Origin: Paenibacillus algorifonticola
GTDB taxonomy: Bacteria; Bacillota; Bacilli; Paenibacillales; Paenibacillaceae
Direction: 5' to 3'
NCBI RefSeq assembly: GCF_000971975.1
Contig: NZ_LAQO01000011.1
Coordinates: 162,737-226,736 of the forward strand
DNA: 64,000 bases
The notes beneath the pieces are model-generated. The model made no database searches and was not told where the DNA came from. It saw nothing but the letters and a program-made list of their open reading frames with translations. The position numbers and the translations under genes are program-made. This document shows positions 7,623-15,956 of the stretch, one piece after another (position 1 is the stretch's first letter; the number at the start of each line of letters is the position of its first letter).

Positions 7623-8066
7623 GTGGAAAGAACTTTTTTGATGATTAAGCCTGACGGTGTTCAACGCGGCCTCATTGGAGAAATTATGTCGCGCTTTGAG
7701 CGTAAAGGGCTTCAATTGGTTGCAGCCAAGTTTATGACCGTAAGCACCGAGCTGGCGCAAAAGCATTACGAGGAGCATGAAGGCAAGCCTTTTTATGAGC
7801 CGCTTCTAGCGTTTATTACTTCTGGCCCCGTGTTTGCGATGGTGTGGCAAGGCGATAACGTCATTGCGCTAACCCGTGCTTTGATTGGTAAGACGAACGC
7901 AGTGGATGCGCTTCCAGGCACGATTCGCTCTGATTTTGCTGTACATACGAATTATAATTTGATTCATGGCTCCGATTCGCCCGAAAATGCCATACGGGAA
8001 ATTTCCATTTTCTTCACTCCTGAACAGCTTGTGGAATACGAACAAACGATGCAGCGCTGGGTTTAG
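7623..8066 (+). CDS. ndk: Nucleoside diphosphate kinase
   Basis: Ndk transfers the gamma phosphate from ATP to nucleoside diphosphates through a phosphohistidine. The 147-residue protein begins MERTFLMIKPDGVQRGLIGEI and has the active-site histidine in NLIHGSDS near residue 115. It starts with GTG at 7623 behind AAAAGGAGC at 7607-7615. The length and the order hepT-ndk-cheR match Bacillus. Confidence 0.97.
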   Translation: MERTFLMIKPDGVQRGLIGEIMSRFERKGLQLVAAKFMTVSTELAQKHYEEHEGKPFYEPLLAFITSGPVFAMVWQGDNVIALTRALIGKTNAVDALPGTIRSDFAVHTNYNLIHGSDSPENAIREISIFFTPEQLVEYEQTMQRWV

Positions 8067-8099
8067 CCAGTTGCAATACAAACGGAGGCTGAAGGCATA

Positions 8100-8885
8100 A
8101 TGACGGACGATCGGGATTTTGCAACGTTTATCCAGAAGATGAGAGATAAGACCAACATTGATTTATCGCAATACAAGGAAGCGCAAATGAAACGCAGGCT
8201 CACGACGCTGCGCATGAAGCACGGATTCCAGACATTCGATGAATACTGGAGAAAGCTGGAGAATGACCGTACTTTGATGAATGAATTTCTCGACCGGATG
8301 ACGATTAACGTCTCGGAGTTTTGGCGTAATCCGAACCGGTGGGAAGTGCTGAAAAATCAGTTTTTTCCAGAAATGCTGCAAAACAGCAGCCGCCTGAAAA
8401 TTTGGAGCGCCGCGTGTTCAACGGGCGAGGAGCCTTATACGCTGGCGATGATTTTGACGGAGATTGGTGCGATTGGCAAATCGTCGATTTTGGCGACGGA
8501 TCTTGATAATATCGTGCTTCAAAAGGCGCAGGAGGGCATTTATTTAGAGCGTTCGCTTAAGGACGTGCCGCCAGCGTTCCGTCAAAAATATTTTGCTCCA
8601 GATCATGGGGCCTTTGCTGTGTCGAACGATTTGAAAAAATCAATCCAGTTCAAGCAGCAAAATATGCTGCATGATACGTTTGACAGCGGATTCGACCTCA
8701 TTGTGTGCCGCAATGTTATGATTTATTTTACCGAGGACGCGAAGCGCATTTTGTACCATAAGTTTGCAAAAGCTTTGAAGCCGGGCGGCATTTTGTTCGT
8801 CGGCAGCACGGAGCAGATTTTTTCGCCAGCCCAGTATGGTTTTGATACGGCGGATACGTTCTTTTACAGAAAAACGAGCAATTAA
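8100..8885 (+). CDS. cheR: Chemotaxis protein methyltransferase CheR
   Basis: CheR methylates glutamates on chemoreceptors using SAM. The 261-residue protein has the N-terminal helical CheR domain (RRLTTLRMKHGF near residue 32) and the catalytic domain with KIWSAACSTGEEPYTLAMIL near residues 100-119, then DLIVCRNVMIYF near residue 200. It starts 33 bp after ndk with AACGGAGGC upstream. Its position between ndk and aroC is the same as in B. subtilis and suggests co-transcription with ndk. Confidence 0.96.
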   Translation: MTDDRDFATFIQKMRDKTNIDLSQYKEAQMKRRLTTLRMKHGFQTFDEYWRKLENDRTLMNEFLDRMTINVSEFWRNPNRWEVLKNQFFPEMLQNSSRLKIWSAACSTGEEPYTLAMILTEIGAIGKSSILATDLDNIVLQKAQEGIYLERSLKDVPPAFRQKYFAPDHGAFAVSNDLKKSIQFKQQNMLHDTFDSGFDLIVCRNVMIYFTEDAKRILYHKFAKALKPGGILFVGSTEQIFSPAQYGFDTADTFFYRKTSN

Positions 8886-8951
8886 TGTATATCGTCATCC
8901 TGGTTCTCCTATACTAGTGGTAGTCAACACCATTTGGAGGCGGAACGAAAG

Positions 8952-9119
8952 ATGGATAAACGCAAAGTGATTCAAGCCTATAAGCTTGGCATTATATCGA
9001 TTCAGGAGTGCGCGCAGATTTTGGGGCTGGACAGCAGCCAATTGTCTGGATTATTGAAAGCCCAGCAGCTCGCTTCCGACTATGCGGATTCGCAGAGCAA
9101 GCGTACGGTAAATAGCTAA
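8952..9119 (+). CDS. Small hypothetical protein with HTH-like pattern
   Basis: This 55-residue protein begins MDKRKVIQAYKLGIISIQECA and continues with an alternation of helix and turn (AQILGLDSSQLSGLLKAQQL) that resembles a Tn3/Xis-like or phage-style helix-turn-helix. ATG 8952 follows TTGGAGGCGG at 8933-8942. A strong terminator at 9154 closes the unit. I do not recognise a family, and no neighbour in B. subtilis corresponds to it. Confidence 0.65.
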   Translation: MDKRKVIQAYKLGIISIQECAQILGLDSSQLSGLLKAQQLASDYADSQSKRTVNS

Positions 9120-9153
9120 GGGAAGGCCCATAGAGGGTCGTCGTTTGAAAAAG

Positions 9154-9197
9154 AGCAGGATCAGGTGCCATATCAGGCTTCTGATCCTGCTTTTTTT
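9154..9197 (+). terminator. Intrinsic terminator after the ndk-cheR unit
   Basis: AGCAGGATCAG at 9154-9164 pairs perfectly with CTGATCCTGCT at 9181-9191, followed by a run of T to 9197. Confidence 0.92.
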
Positions 9198-9340
9198 GGA
9201 CATATAGGAAAGGATATGATTTTTCCTTCCTTTCTCTATATGTCTCGGACTGAAACGCGCCGCGCCGCCAAAGGACGGCGGCAGCCGTTTCACCTTGAGA
9301 TAAAAATGGCGATTGGACGCGGATTGGCGGTGCGCATTTC

Positions 9341-9369
9341 TTGTCAAACCCGCAAGGCTGTACTATAAT
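9341..9369 (+). promoter_or_regulatory. Sigma-A promoter for aroC-aroB-aroH
   Basis: TTGTCA (9341-9346) and TATAAT (9364-9369) are 17 bp apart. The aroC start is about 115 bp downstream, leaving a leader in which I see no terminator or recognised riboswitch. The rest of the 9198-9340 gap shows nothing distinctive. Confidence 0.8.
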
Positions 9370-9484
9370 GAGCAAAGATGTTTAGGGTAGCTGATGATAG
9401 CATGCGCCTAATAATCGGCTGAATGCGCACGCTTGCAGCGCTCAAGCCATGTTAGGTTGTTTGCGTTGAAGGAGGAGCTTTAGG

Positions 9485-10654
9485 TTGAGTTTACGTTATT
9501 TGACAGCGGGGGAAACACATGGTCCCCAATTGACCGCCATTATTGAGGGTCTTCCTAGCAATTTAACCATTGATTTTGAGGAAATTAATTTTCAGCTTCA
9601 CCGTCGCCAGAAAGGTCATGGCCGCGGTCGTCGCATGCAAATTGAGAAGGATACGGCGAATATTGTCGGTGGCGTTCGTCATGGGCGAACAACTGGCGCT
9701 CCAGTAGCGCTAATTGTTGAGAACAATGACTGGAAGCACTGGACAAGCGTTATGAATATCGCTCCGATTGAAGGCGGAGATGAAGAGAAGCGCCGGGTAC
9801 ACCGTCCGCGTCCTGGACATGCGGATTTGAACGGCGGCTTGAAATATAATTTGAAGGATCTTCGCAACGTACTGGAGCGCTCCAGTGCCCGTGAGACAGC
9901 AGCACGTGTAGCGGTAGGCGCGGTAGCACGCCAGCTGCTTGCTGAATTCGGCATTAAAGTGGGCGGACAGGTTATCCGAATTGGCGAAATTGAAGCGCCG
10001 GCGAACCAATTGCCACTGGATGAGCTCATTCGTATTACGGAAGAATCGCCTGTACGCGTTGTTGATAAAGAGACGGAAGAAAAAATGACCGCTTACATCG
10101 ACCAAATCAAAGCCGAAGGAGATTCCATCGGCGGCGTGGTTGAGTGCATTATTGAAGGCGTGCCAATCGGGCTTGGAAGCCATGTTCAATGGGATCGCAA
10201 GCTGGATGCGCGCATCGCTGGCGCCGTTGTATCGATTAACGCCTTCAAGGGCTGTGAAATTGGTATCGGCTTTGAAGCAGCGAAGCTTCGCGGCTCGCAG
10301 GTGCATGATGAGATTTTGTACACAGCAGAGGAAGGTTATACACGTGCAACGAACCGTCTAGGCGGATTCGAGGGCGGTATGACCAATGGCGAGCAAATTG
10401 TCGTCCGCGGCGTTATGAAGCCGATTCCAACGCTTTACAAGCCGCTTCGCAGCGTGGATATTGACACGAAAGAGCCGTTCACAGCGCAAGTAGAACGTTC
10501 CGACAGCTGTGCAGTTCCGGCTGCGAGCGTTGTTATGGAGCATGTTGTTGCTTTTGAAGTAGCGAAAGCATTTCTTGAGAAGTTCGGCGGCGATTCCATT
10601 GAGGAAATCCGCTCGAACCTGAATCAATACCTTGAGCAAATAGGCAGGTACTAA
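9485..10654 (+). CDS. aroC: Chorismate synthase
   Basis: Chorismate synthase uses reduced FMN to convert EPSP to chorismate, the last step of the common aromatic pathway. The 389-residue protein has the signature MSLRYLTAGETHGPQL at the start, HRRQKGHGRGRRMQIE, and RSSARETAARVAVGA. The start is TTG at 9485 behind AAGGAGGAGC at 9470-9479, the strongest ribosome binding site in the area. aroB starts three bases after the stop. Confidence 0.97.
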   Translation: MSLRYLTAGETHGPQLTAIIEGLPSNLTIDFEEINFQLHRRQKGHGRGRRMQIEKDTANIVGGVRHGRTTGAPVALIVENNDWKHWTSVMNIAPIEGGDEEKRRVHRPRPGHADLNGGLKYNLKDLRNVLERSSARETAARVAVGAVARQLLAEFGIKVGGQVIRIGEIEAPANQLPLDELIRITEESPVRVVDKETEEKMTAYIDQIKAEGDSIGGVVECIIEGVPIGLGSHVQWDRKLDARIAGAVVSINAFKGCEIGIGFEAAKLRGSQVHDEILYTAEEGYTRATNRLGGFEGGMTNGEQIVVRGVMKPIPTLYKPLRSVDIDTKEPFTAQVERSDSCAVPAASVVMEHVVAFEVAKAFLEKFGGDSIEEIRSNLNQYLEQIGRY

Positions 10655-10657
10655 AGG

Positions 10658-11755
10658 ATGAGAGAGCTGACGGTTGATTTAGGCGAGCGCTCTTATCCGA
10701 TCTATATTGGGGAGGGTCTCCTGCAGGAGGCTCCCTCTTTTTTCGAAAAGCATGGCATTAGCAAAAAATCGCCGCTTCTAATCATCTCCGATGACAAAGT
10801 GGCACCTCATTATTTGGAGCCGCTTGCAAACGCGCTCAGCGCAGCAGGCTTCCAGCCGTCGACGGCAATCGTATCCTCAGGAGAAAGCTCGAAGTCTTTG
10901 GCGGTGCTGGAGGATTTGGTCACTCATGCGCTTAAAGCGGGGCTTGACCGCAAGTCGGCGATCGTTGCCCTTGGTGGCGGCGTAGTTGGCGATTTGGCCG
11001 GTTTTGTAGCGGCGTCTTATATGCGCGGTGTGAAATTCATTCAAATTCCGACGACGATTTTGGCGCATGACAGCAGCGTTGGCGGCAAAGTGGCAGTCAA
11101 CCACCCGCTGGCGAAAAATATTATCGGCGCTTTCCATCAACCGGAAATGGTGCTGTATGATCTTAACACGCTTCAGACGCTGCCGCCGCGCGATGTTCGT
11201 GCAGGGTTGTCAGAAGTGGTCAAACACGGCTTCATCTGGGACGACGCTTTCGTGCAGTGGTGCGATGAAAACTCCGAGCGTCTGCTGGCGCTTGATCCAG
11301 AAGCACTCGGCTATGCCTTGTATAAGGGATGCAGTGTAAAAGCGGCTGTCGTGTCCAAGGATGAGCGTGAGAATGACCTGCGTGCGATTCTGAATTTGGG
11401 CCATACGATTGGACATGCGCTAGAGGCTGTAGCCGGCTATGGCGAGCTGCTTCATGGCGAGGCGATTTCGATAGGCATGATTGGCTCGGCCAAGCTTGGC
11501 CTGCGTTATGGAGCGCCTGAGGACGTCTATACAACAACGAAGCGAGTGCTTGCAAAATGCGGGCTTCCGGTGAAGCTGCCTGAGCACTTCGACGTGGACG
11601 CGATTATGGAAGCGATGATGCATGACAAAAAGTTCAGCGAAAGCACGATGATTTTCGTGGTGCCGACGGCGATCGGCGAAGTGGAAATCAAGAAGGATGT
11701 ACCGGCGTCATGGGTTCGGGAAATCGTGGAGGAATTGAAACAGGAGGCCGGGTAA
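10658..11755 (+). CDS. aroB: 3-dehydroquinate synthase
   Basis: AroB cyclises DAHP to 3-dehydroquinate using NAD and a divalent metal. The 365-residue protein has GGGVVGDLAGFVAASYMRGV for NAD binding, the substrate loop IQIPTTILAHDSSVGGKV, LSEVVKHG, and the metal ligands in LNLGHTIGHALE and LLHGEAISIGM. The gene is tightly packed between aroC and aroH, and the three are almost certainly one transcript. Confidence 0.97.
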   Translation: MRELTVDLGERSYPIYIGEGLLQEAPSFFEKHGISKKSPLLIISDDKVAPHYLEPLANALSAAGFQPSTAIVSSGESSKSLAVLEDLVTHALKAGLDRKSAIVALGGGVVGDLAGFVAASYMRGVKFIQIPTTILAHDSSVGGKVAVNHPLAKNIIGAFHQPEMVLYDLNTLQTLPPRDVRAGLSEVVKHGFIWDDAFVQWCDENSERLLALDPEALGYALYKGCSVKAAVVSKDERENDLRAILNLGHTIGHALEAVAGYGELLHGEAISIGMIGSAKLGLRYGAPEDVYTTTKRVLAKCGLPVKLPEHFDVDAIMEAMMHDKKFSESTMIFVVPTAIGEVEIKKDVPASWVREIVEELKQEAG

Positions 11756-11756
11756 A

Positions 11757-12125
11757 ATGAGCGTAAGGGGAATTCGCGGGGCAATTACCGTCGATACAAA
11801 CGAGAAAGAGCCTATTTTAAAAGCAACACTTGAAATGCTGCATGCGATTGTTGCAGACAATAACATTCAGCCTGACGATATTTGCAGCGTATTTATTACG
11901 GTGACGAATGATTTGGATGATACTTTTCCTGCTGTGGCCATTCGCCAAATGAGCGGCTGGGAGCTTGTTCCACTCATGTGCGCGCTGGAAGTGCCAGTCA
12001 AGGGAAGCCTTGCGCGCTGCATAAGGCTAATGGTTACCGTAAATACGGATAAAACGCAAGCCGAGATTAAACATGTGTACTTGGGAGGAGCCCAGGTGCT
12101 TCGTCCAGATTTAACGCAATCCTAA
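11757..12125 (+). CDS. aroH: Chorismate mutase (AroH class)
   Basis: This monofunctional enzyme converts chorismate to prephenate for Phe and Tyr synthesis. At 122 residues it is slightly shorter than B. subtilis AroH and has the same fold markers: VRGIRGAITVDTNEKEPIL, EDICSVFITVTNDLD-like DDICSVFITVTNDLDDTFPA, and a C-terminal KHVYLGGAQVLRPDL. The active-site Arg residues near positions 5 and 88 (CIRLMVTVNT) are kept. It starts one base after the aroB stop. The trp promoter begins five bases after its stop. Confidence 0.95.
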   Translation: MSVRGIRGAITVDTNEKEPILKATLEMLHAIVADNNIQPDDICSVFITVTNDLDDTFPAVAIRQMSGWELVPLMCALEVPVKGSLARCIRLMVTVNTDKTQAEIKHVYLGGAQVLRPDLTQS

Positions 12126-12130
12126 TCTAA

Positions 12131-12160
12131 TTGACGATCAGGCACAAGATGTTGTATATT
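12131..12160 (+). promoter_or_regulatory. trp operon promoter
   Basis: TTGACG (12131-12136) and TATATT (12155-12160) are 18 bp apart, directly after aroH. Predicted transcription starts near 12167, a few bases before the first TRAP triplet. Confidence 0.8.
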
Positions 12161-12173
12161 GGATGAAGTAAAT

Positions 12174-12242
12174 GAGACTAGTTGAGTTGCAAGTGAGCAG
12201 GTTTTAGTTGAAATTAGATGAGCAGAGCAGAGACGAGCATAG
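12174..12242 (+). promoter_or_regulatory. TRAP binding site of eleven GAG/TAG triplets
   Basis: Triplets start at 12174, 12179, 12184, 12195, 12205, 12215, 12220, 12225, 12230, 12235 and 12240: seven GAG and four TAG. Most are separated by two bases, and the last six have a strict five-base period. Eleven is exactly the number of TRAP subunits. Two further GAG triplets lie at 12268 and 12273. TRAP itself is encoded at 1382-1603. The site is seen directly; its binding is inferred from the known TRAP system. Confidence 0.93.
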
Positions 12243-12463
12243 CCAAGTTGCAAATATAAAGACTATAGAGCAGAGTACGTTATTATGAAATGGATGATGT
12301 ATAAGTTTAGCGCTTATAATCGCATTCTATTTCATCGTGAGAAGAGCCTATCCATCTTATCAGATGGCGACAGCTGTTTACGTTTACGTACGTTTGTGCA
12401 AGATGCTGCTATAGGTTTATTTTCTGGCTGGCCTTTACTTTTTTGTCCTCATCTTAAATCAAC

Positions 12464-12488
12464 GCCCCTGCCTTGGCAGGGGCTTTTT
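12464..12488 (+). terminator. trp leader terminator (attenuator)
   Basis: GCCCCTGCC and GGCAGGGGC pair perfectly around a TT loop, followed by five T. It lies 43 bp before trpE and about 220 bases beyond the TRAP site, much farther than in B. subtilis. I could not identify a convincing antiterminator. Hairpins at 12301-12317 and 12352-12367 lie in between. Confidence 0.88.
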
Positions 12489-12530
12489 ATTTTGAATGTG
12501 TCTACACATAGCGAGAAGGGGGACGTAACG

Positions 12531-14123
12531 ATGAATAGTGAATTACAGCAAGTGGTCAAGCTCTCTGAGGAATACAATCTCATTCCGATCGTTCGTTATA
12601 TGATGGCGGATACGGAGACGCCGATTCGGCTGTTTCAGCATTTTGCCAAGGAAAAGCATGCATTTCTGCTTGAAAGTGTAGAGGGCGGCGTGAAATGGGC
12701 GCGTTATTCGTTCATTGGAACCGATCCGTTTATGATGCTGTACGGCAAAAACGGCGAAATGATTTTTGAGAAAAATGGTGAAAAAATCAGCTTCGACGAT
12801 AAGCCGCTAAGCTTGCTGAAGGATCATCTTCGTTATTATCGCAGTCCGGCGATGTCCCATCTTCCGCCGTTCACGGGCGGGGCTATCGGATTTTTCGGCT
12901 ACGATTTGCTGCAATATTATGAGAAGCTTCCAGCCCACCGGATTGATGATTTGCAAATGAACGATTTGCAGTTTATGTTCTGCGACCAGGTCATCGTCTT
13001 CGACCACTTCAAGCAGCAGCTGCAAATTATCGGCAATGTGCATGTGCCGAAGGAGACGACGCAGACGGGCATTGTTCAGTCCTACGGCGTCGAGGAAGCG
13101 TATAACGCAGCAGTTGCCAAAATCGAAGCGACGGTAGAGCGCTTGCAGCAGCAGGTGAAAATTCCCGTGCCAATCGGTGCTGGAGTGCCGACGATGCCCG
13201 AGGTTGGCGATGTGCAGTCCAATTTGACGAAGGAGCAGTTCATCGCCAATGTCGACAAAGCGAAGGAGTACATTCGCGCGGGCGATATTTTTCAGGTGGT
13301 GCTGTCCCAGCGCTTCAGCATTGAGACGGAGGTTGATCCGCTGCATGTGTACCGTGTGTTGCGCACAATGAACCCTTCGCCATACATGTATTATTTAAAA
13401 ATGGGAGAAGAGGTTATTGTCGGCACATCGCCGGAGGCGCTCGTTAAAGTAGATGGAAGTAAGGTGGAAACCCGCCCAATCGCCGGAACGCGCCCTCGCG
13501 GCAAAACACCGGAGGAGGATTTGGCGCTGGAGCAGGATCTGCTGGCGGATGAGAAGGAGCGCGCGGAGCATCTGATGCTCGTCGATCTGGGCCGCAACGA
13601 CATCGGCCGTGTATCCGAGTTTGGCTCAGTGAAATGCGATTCCTTCATGGAAATCGAGCGTTATTCCCACGTCATGCATATCGTTTCGAATGTGACGGGC
13701 AAGCTGCGGGAGGACAAGGATTTTTACGATGCGTTCCTCTCCTGCCTCCCTGCCGGAACCGTATCCGGCGCACCGAAGCTGCGGGCGATGGAAATTATTG
13801 CGGAGCTTGAAAATGAAGCTCGCGGCGCTTACGCTGGAGCCATTGGTTATTTAGGCTTCGGCGGTACGCTCGATACCTGCATCACGATTCGGACGATCAT
13901 TTTCAAAAATGGCAAAGCCTACGTGCAGAGCGGGGCAGGCATCGTCTGGGATTCCGTTCCGGAAAGCGAATATACCGAAACGGTTAATAAAGCGAAAGCA
14001 CTGCTGACGGCCATTCGGGCCGCTGAGCAGCTGTTCGGCAAACCTGGAGATGCGTGCGACCAGAACTTCAATGCCATCAATAGCGACTATTACATTAAAG
14101 CAGGGGAGGGTTTCGTACAATGA
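12531..14123 (+). CDS. trpE: Anthranilate synthase component I
   Basis: TrpE aminates chorismate to anthranilate with ammonia from a glutaminase partner. The 530-residue protein has the tryptophan feedback motif FLLESVEGG near residue 45 and the chorismate-binding core with GTSPEALV, TRPIAGTRPRGKTPEED, LVDLGRNDIGRV and LPAGTVSGAPKLRAMEII. ATG 12531 follows AGAAGGGGGAC. The frame is open back to 12285, but that extension runs through the leader terminator and is rejected. No trpG lies in the operon, so the glutaminase subunit must be encoded elsewhere, as in Bacillus where pabA is shared. Confidence 0.97.
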   Translation: MNSELQQVVKLSEEYNLIPIVRYMMADTETPIRLFQHFAKEKHAFLLESVEGGVKWARYSFIGTDPFMMLYGKNGEMIFEKNGEKISFDDKPLSLLKDHLRYYRSPAMSHLPPFTGGAIGFFGYDLLQYYEKLPAHRIDDLQMNDLQFMFCDQVIVFDHFKQQLQIIGNVHVPKETTQTGIVQSYGVEEAYNAAVAKIEATVERLQQQVKIPVPIGAGVPTMPEVGDVQSNLTKEQFIANVDKAKEYIRAGDIFQVVLSQRFSIETEVDPLHVYRVLRTMNPSPYMYYLKMGEEVIVGTSPEALVKVDGSKVETRPIAGTRPRGKTPEEDLALEQDLLADEKERAEHLMLVDLGRNDIGRVSEFGSVKCDSFMEIERYSHVMHIVSNVTGKLREDKDFYDAFLSCLPAGTVSGAPKLRAMEIIAELENEARGAYAGAIGYLGFGGTLDTCITIRTIIFKNGKAYVQSGAGIVWDSVPESEYTETVNKAKALLTAIRAAEQLFGKPGDACDQNFNAINSDYYIKAGEGFVQ

Positions 14124-15175
14124 CAAACAGCCTAACACCGATTACGATGCAAAGCGCGTTAACTAAATTAATCGGCAGCGAGCATTTGTCACGGGAAGAA
14201 GCCCGCTCCGTTATGGATATTATTATGAGCGGAGAAGCGACGCCGGTTCAAATTGCAGGCGTCGTAACCGCGCTGCGCATGAAAGGCGAGACGAAGGACG
14301 AAATTACAGGCTTTGCCCAGGCGATGCGGGCGCATTCGAGCCATGTGCAGACCGAGCAGGAAGGGCTGCTTGATACGTGCGGCACAGGCGGCTCCGGCAT
14401 TCATAAATTCAATATATCGACGTCGTCGGCGATTATTGCGGCTGCAGCGGGCATTCGGGTTGCCAAGCATGGCAACCGCGCAATGTCGGGCAAAGCGGGC
14501 AGCGCTGATGTGCTGGAGGCATTAGGCGTACAAATTACGCTGACGCCTGAGCAGGCGGAGGAATGTCTGAAGCAGGTCGGCATCTGCTTCATGTTCGCGC
14601 AGCTGTACCATCCTTCGCTGCGTCACGCTTCCGTTCCGCGCCGCGAGCTGGGCATTCGGACGATTTTTAACATGCTGGGCCCGCTGACAAACCCGGCAGG
14701 GGCGGATCGGCAGCTAATCGGCTTATATGATTATAAGAAGACGGACACCGTTGCTTCGGTGCTGGCAGAGCTTGGCGTCAAGCGCGCGATGGTCGTCAGC
14801 AGCAATGACGGGCTGGACGAAATCAGCATTTCGGCACCAACTAGAGTGTCGGAGCTTCGAAGCGGCGAGGTTCGCACGTATGAAATTACGCCGGAGGAGC
14901 TAGGCTTGACCCGCTATCCGATCAGCGAGGTGCTGGGCGGAGATCCTGCGGTCAATGCGGCGATTATTCGCGGCATATTCAGCGGCGAGCAGTGCGGCGC
15001 CTATCGCGATATCGTGCTTGCGAATGCAGGGGCTTGCATTTATGTAGGGGGAGCTGCTGCAAGCTTGACAGATGGCGTTAAAATAGCGGCGGACATGATT
15101 GATTCCGGATTGGCCGAGCAAAAGCTGCTGGGCCTGATTCAAACGACAGGAGAGCTGACCCATGTTTTTGGATAA
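14120..15175 (+). CDS. trpD: Anthranilate phosphoribosyltransferase
   Basis: TrpD transfers phosphoribose from PRPP to anthranilate. The 351-residue protein has the PRPP-binding DTCGTGGSGIHKFNIST near residue 80, KHGNRAMSGKAGSADVLEALG, and RRELGIRTIFNMLGPLTNPA. It overlaps the trpE stop by four bases (ATGA) and overlaps trpC by fourteen, pointing to coupled translation along the operon. Confidence 0.97.
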   Translation: MTNSLTPITMQSALTKLIGSEHLSREEARSVMDIIMSGEATPVQIAGVVTALRMKGETKDEITGFAQAMRAHSSHVQTEQEGLLDTCGTGGSGIHKFNISTSSAIIAAAAGIRVAKHGNRAMSGKAGSADVLEALGVQITLTPEQAEECLKQVGICFMFAQLYHPSLRHASVPRRELGIRTIFNMLGPLTNPAGADRQLIGLYDYKKTDTVASVLAELGVKRAMVVSSNDGLDEISISAPTRVSELRSGEVRTYEITPEELGLTRYPISEVLGGDPAVNAAIIRGIFSGEQCGAYRDIVLANAGACIYVGGAAASLTDGVKIAADMIDSGLAEQKLLGLIQTTGELTHVFG

Positions 15176-15956
15176 AATCGTAGTAACGAAACGCGAAGAG
15201 GTAGAAGCATTGTCCTCCACGTTCCAATTAGCAGAATATGAGCGGACGATTGCCGAGCTGGCTCCGTGCCGAGGCTTCGAGCGGGCGCTGACTGCGGGCC
15301 GCAAGCGTGCGGTCGGCTTGATTGCTGAAGTGAAAAAGGCTTCGCCGTCTAAGGGGCTGATTCGCCCTGAATTTCATCCGGCGGAGCTGGCGGCTGCTTA
15401 TGAGCAGGCCGGCGCGGATTGTATTTCCGTGCTGACGGACCGGCAATATTTTCAAGGAGCAAACGAGTTTTTGACCCTTGTGAAGGATACGGTCAGCATT
15501 CCGCTGCTCCGCAAGGACTTTATTATTGATTACCGCCAGGTGTATGAGGCGAGAGTCATTGGTGCGGATGCGATTTTGCTCATTGCGGCGATATTGACGA
15601 AGCAGCAAATGGCGGAGCTGCACGATACAGCCGTTGCTCTTGGCATGGATGTGCTCGTTGAGGTGCATAACCGCGAGGAGCTGGAGGTGGTGCTTGACGT
15701 CAACAAGGCGACGTTAATCGGCGTAAATAATCGCGATCTGAAAAGCTTCGCAACCGATCTGCGCACGACAGAGGAGCTGATCGGCCTCATGCCGAAGGGC
15801 GTCACCGTTATTAGCGAAAGCGGCATTGCGGGCTCTGCGGATATGGATTATTTGCAAGGTGTTGGCGCGCAAGGGGTTCTAATTGGCGAACATTTCATGC
15901 GCCAGACCGATGCTGGCCAGGCTATTCTAGATTTGATGGGTCCGGTGAGCCGCTAG
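15162..15956 (+). CDS. trpC: Indole-3-glycerol phosphate synthase
   Basis: TrpC closes the indole ring of CdRP. The 264-residue TIM barrel shows LIAEVKKASPSKGLIR with the catalytic Lys, LLRKDFIIDYRQVYEAR, VEVHNREELE, IGVNNRDLKSFATD and VISESGI. The stop codon shares a base with the GTG start of trpF. Confidence 0.97.
   Translation: MFLDKIVVTKREEVEALSSTFQLAEYERTIAELAPCRGFERALTAGRKRAVGLIAEVKKASPSKGLIRPEFHPAELAAAYEQAGADCISVLTDRQYFQGANEFLTLVKDTVSIPLLRKDFIIDYRQVYEARVIGADAILLIAAILTKQQMAELHDTAVALGMDVLVEVHNREELEVVLDVNKATLIGVNNRDLKSFATDLRTTEELIGLMPKGVTVISESGIAGSADMDYLQGVGAQGVLIGEHFMRQTDAGQAILDLMGPVSR

Noticed and set aside
12285..12530. In-frame N-terminal extension or leader peptide for trpE starting ATG AAA TGG
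   Set aside because: The frame runs through the leader terminator, has no ribosome binding site, has no stop before trpE and shows no family residues. ATG 12531 has a strong site and the expected length.
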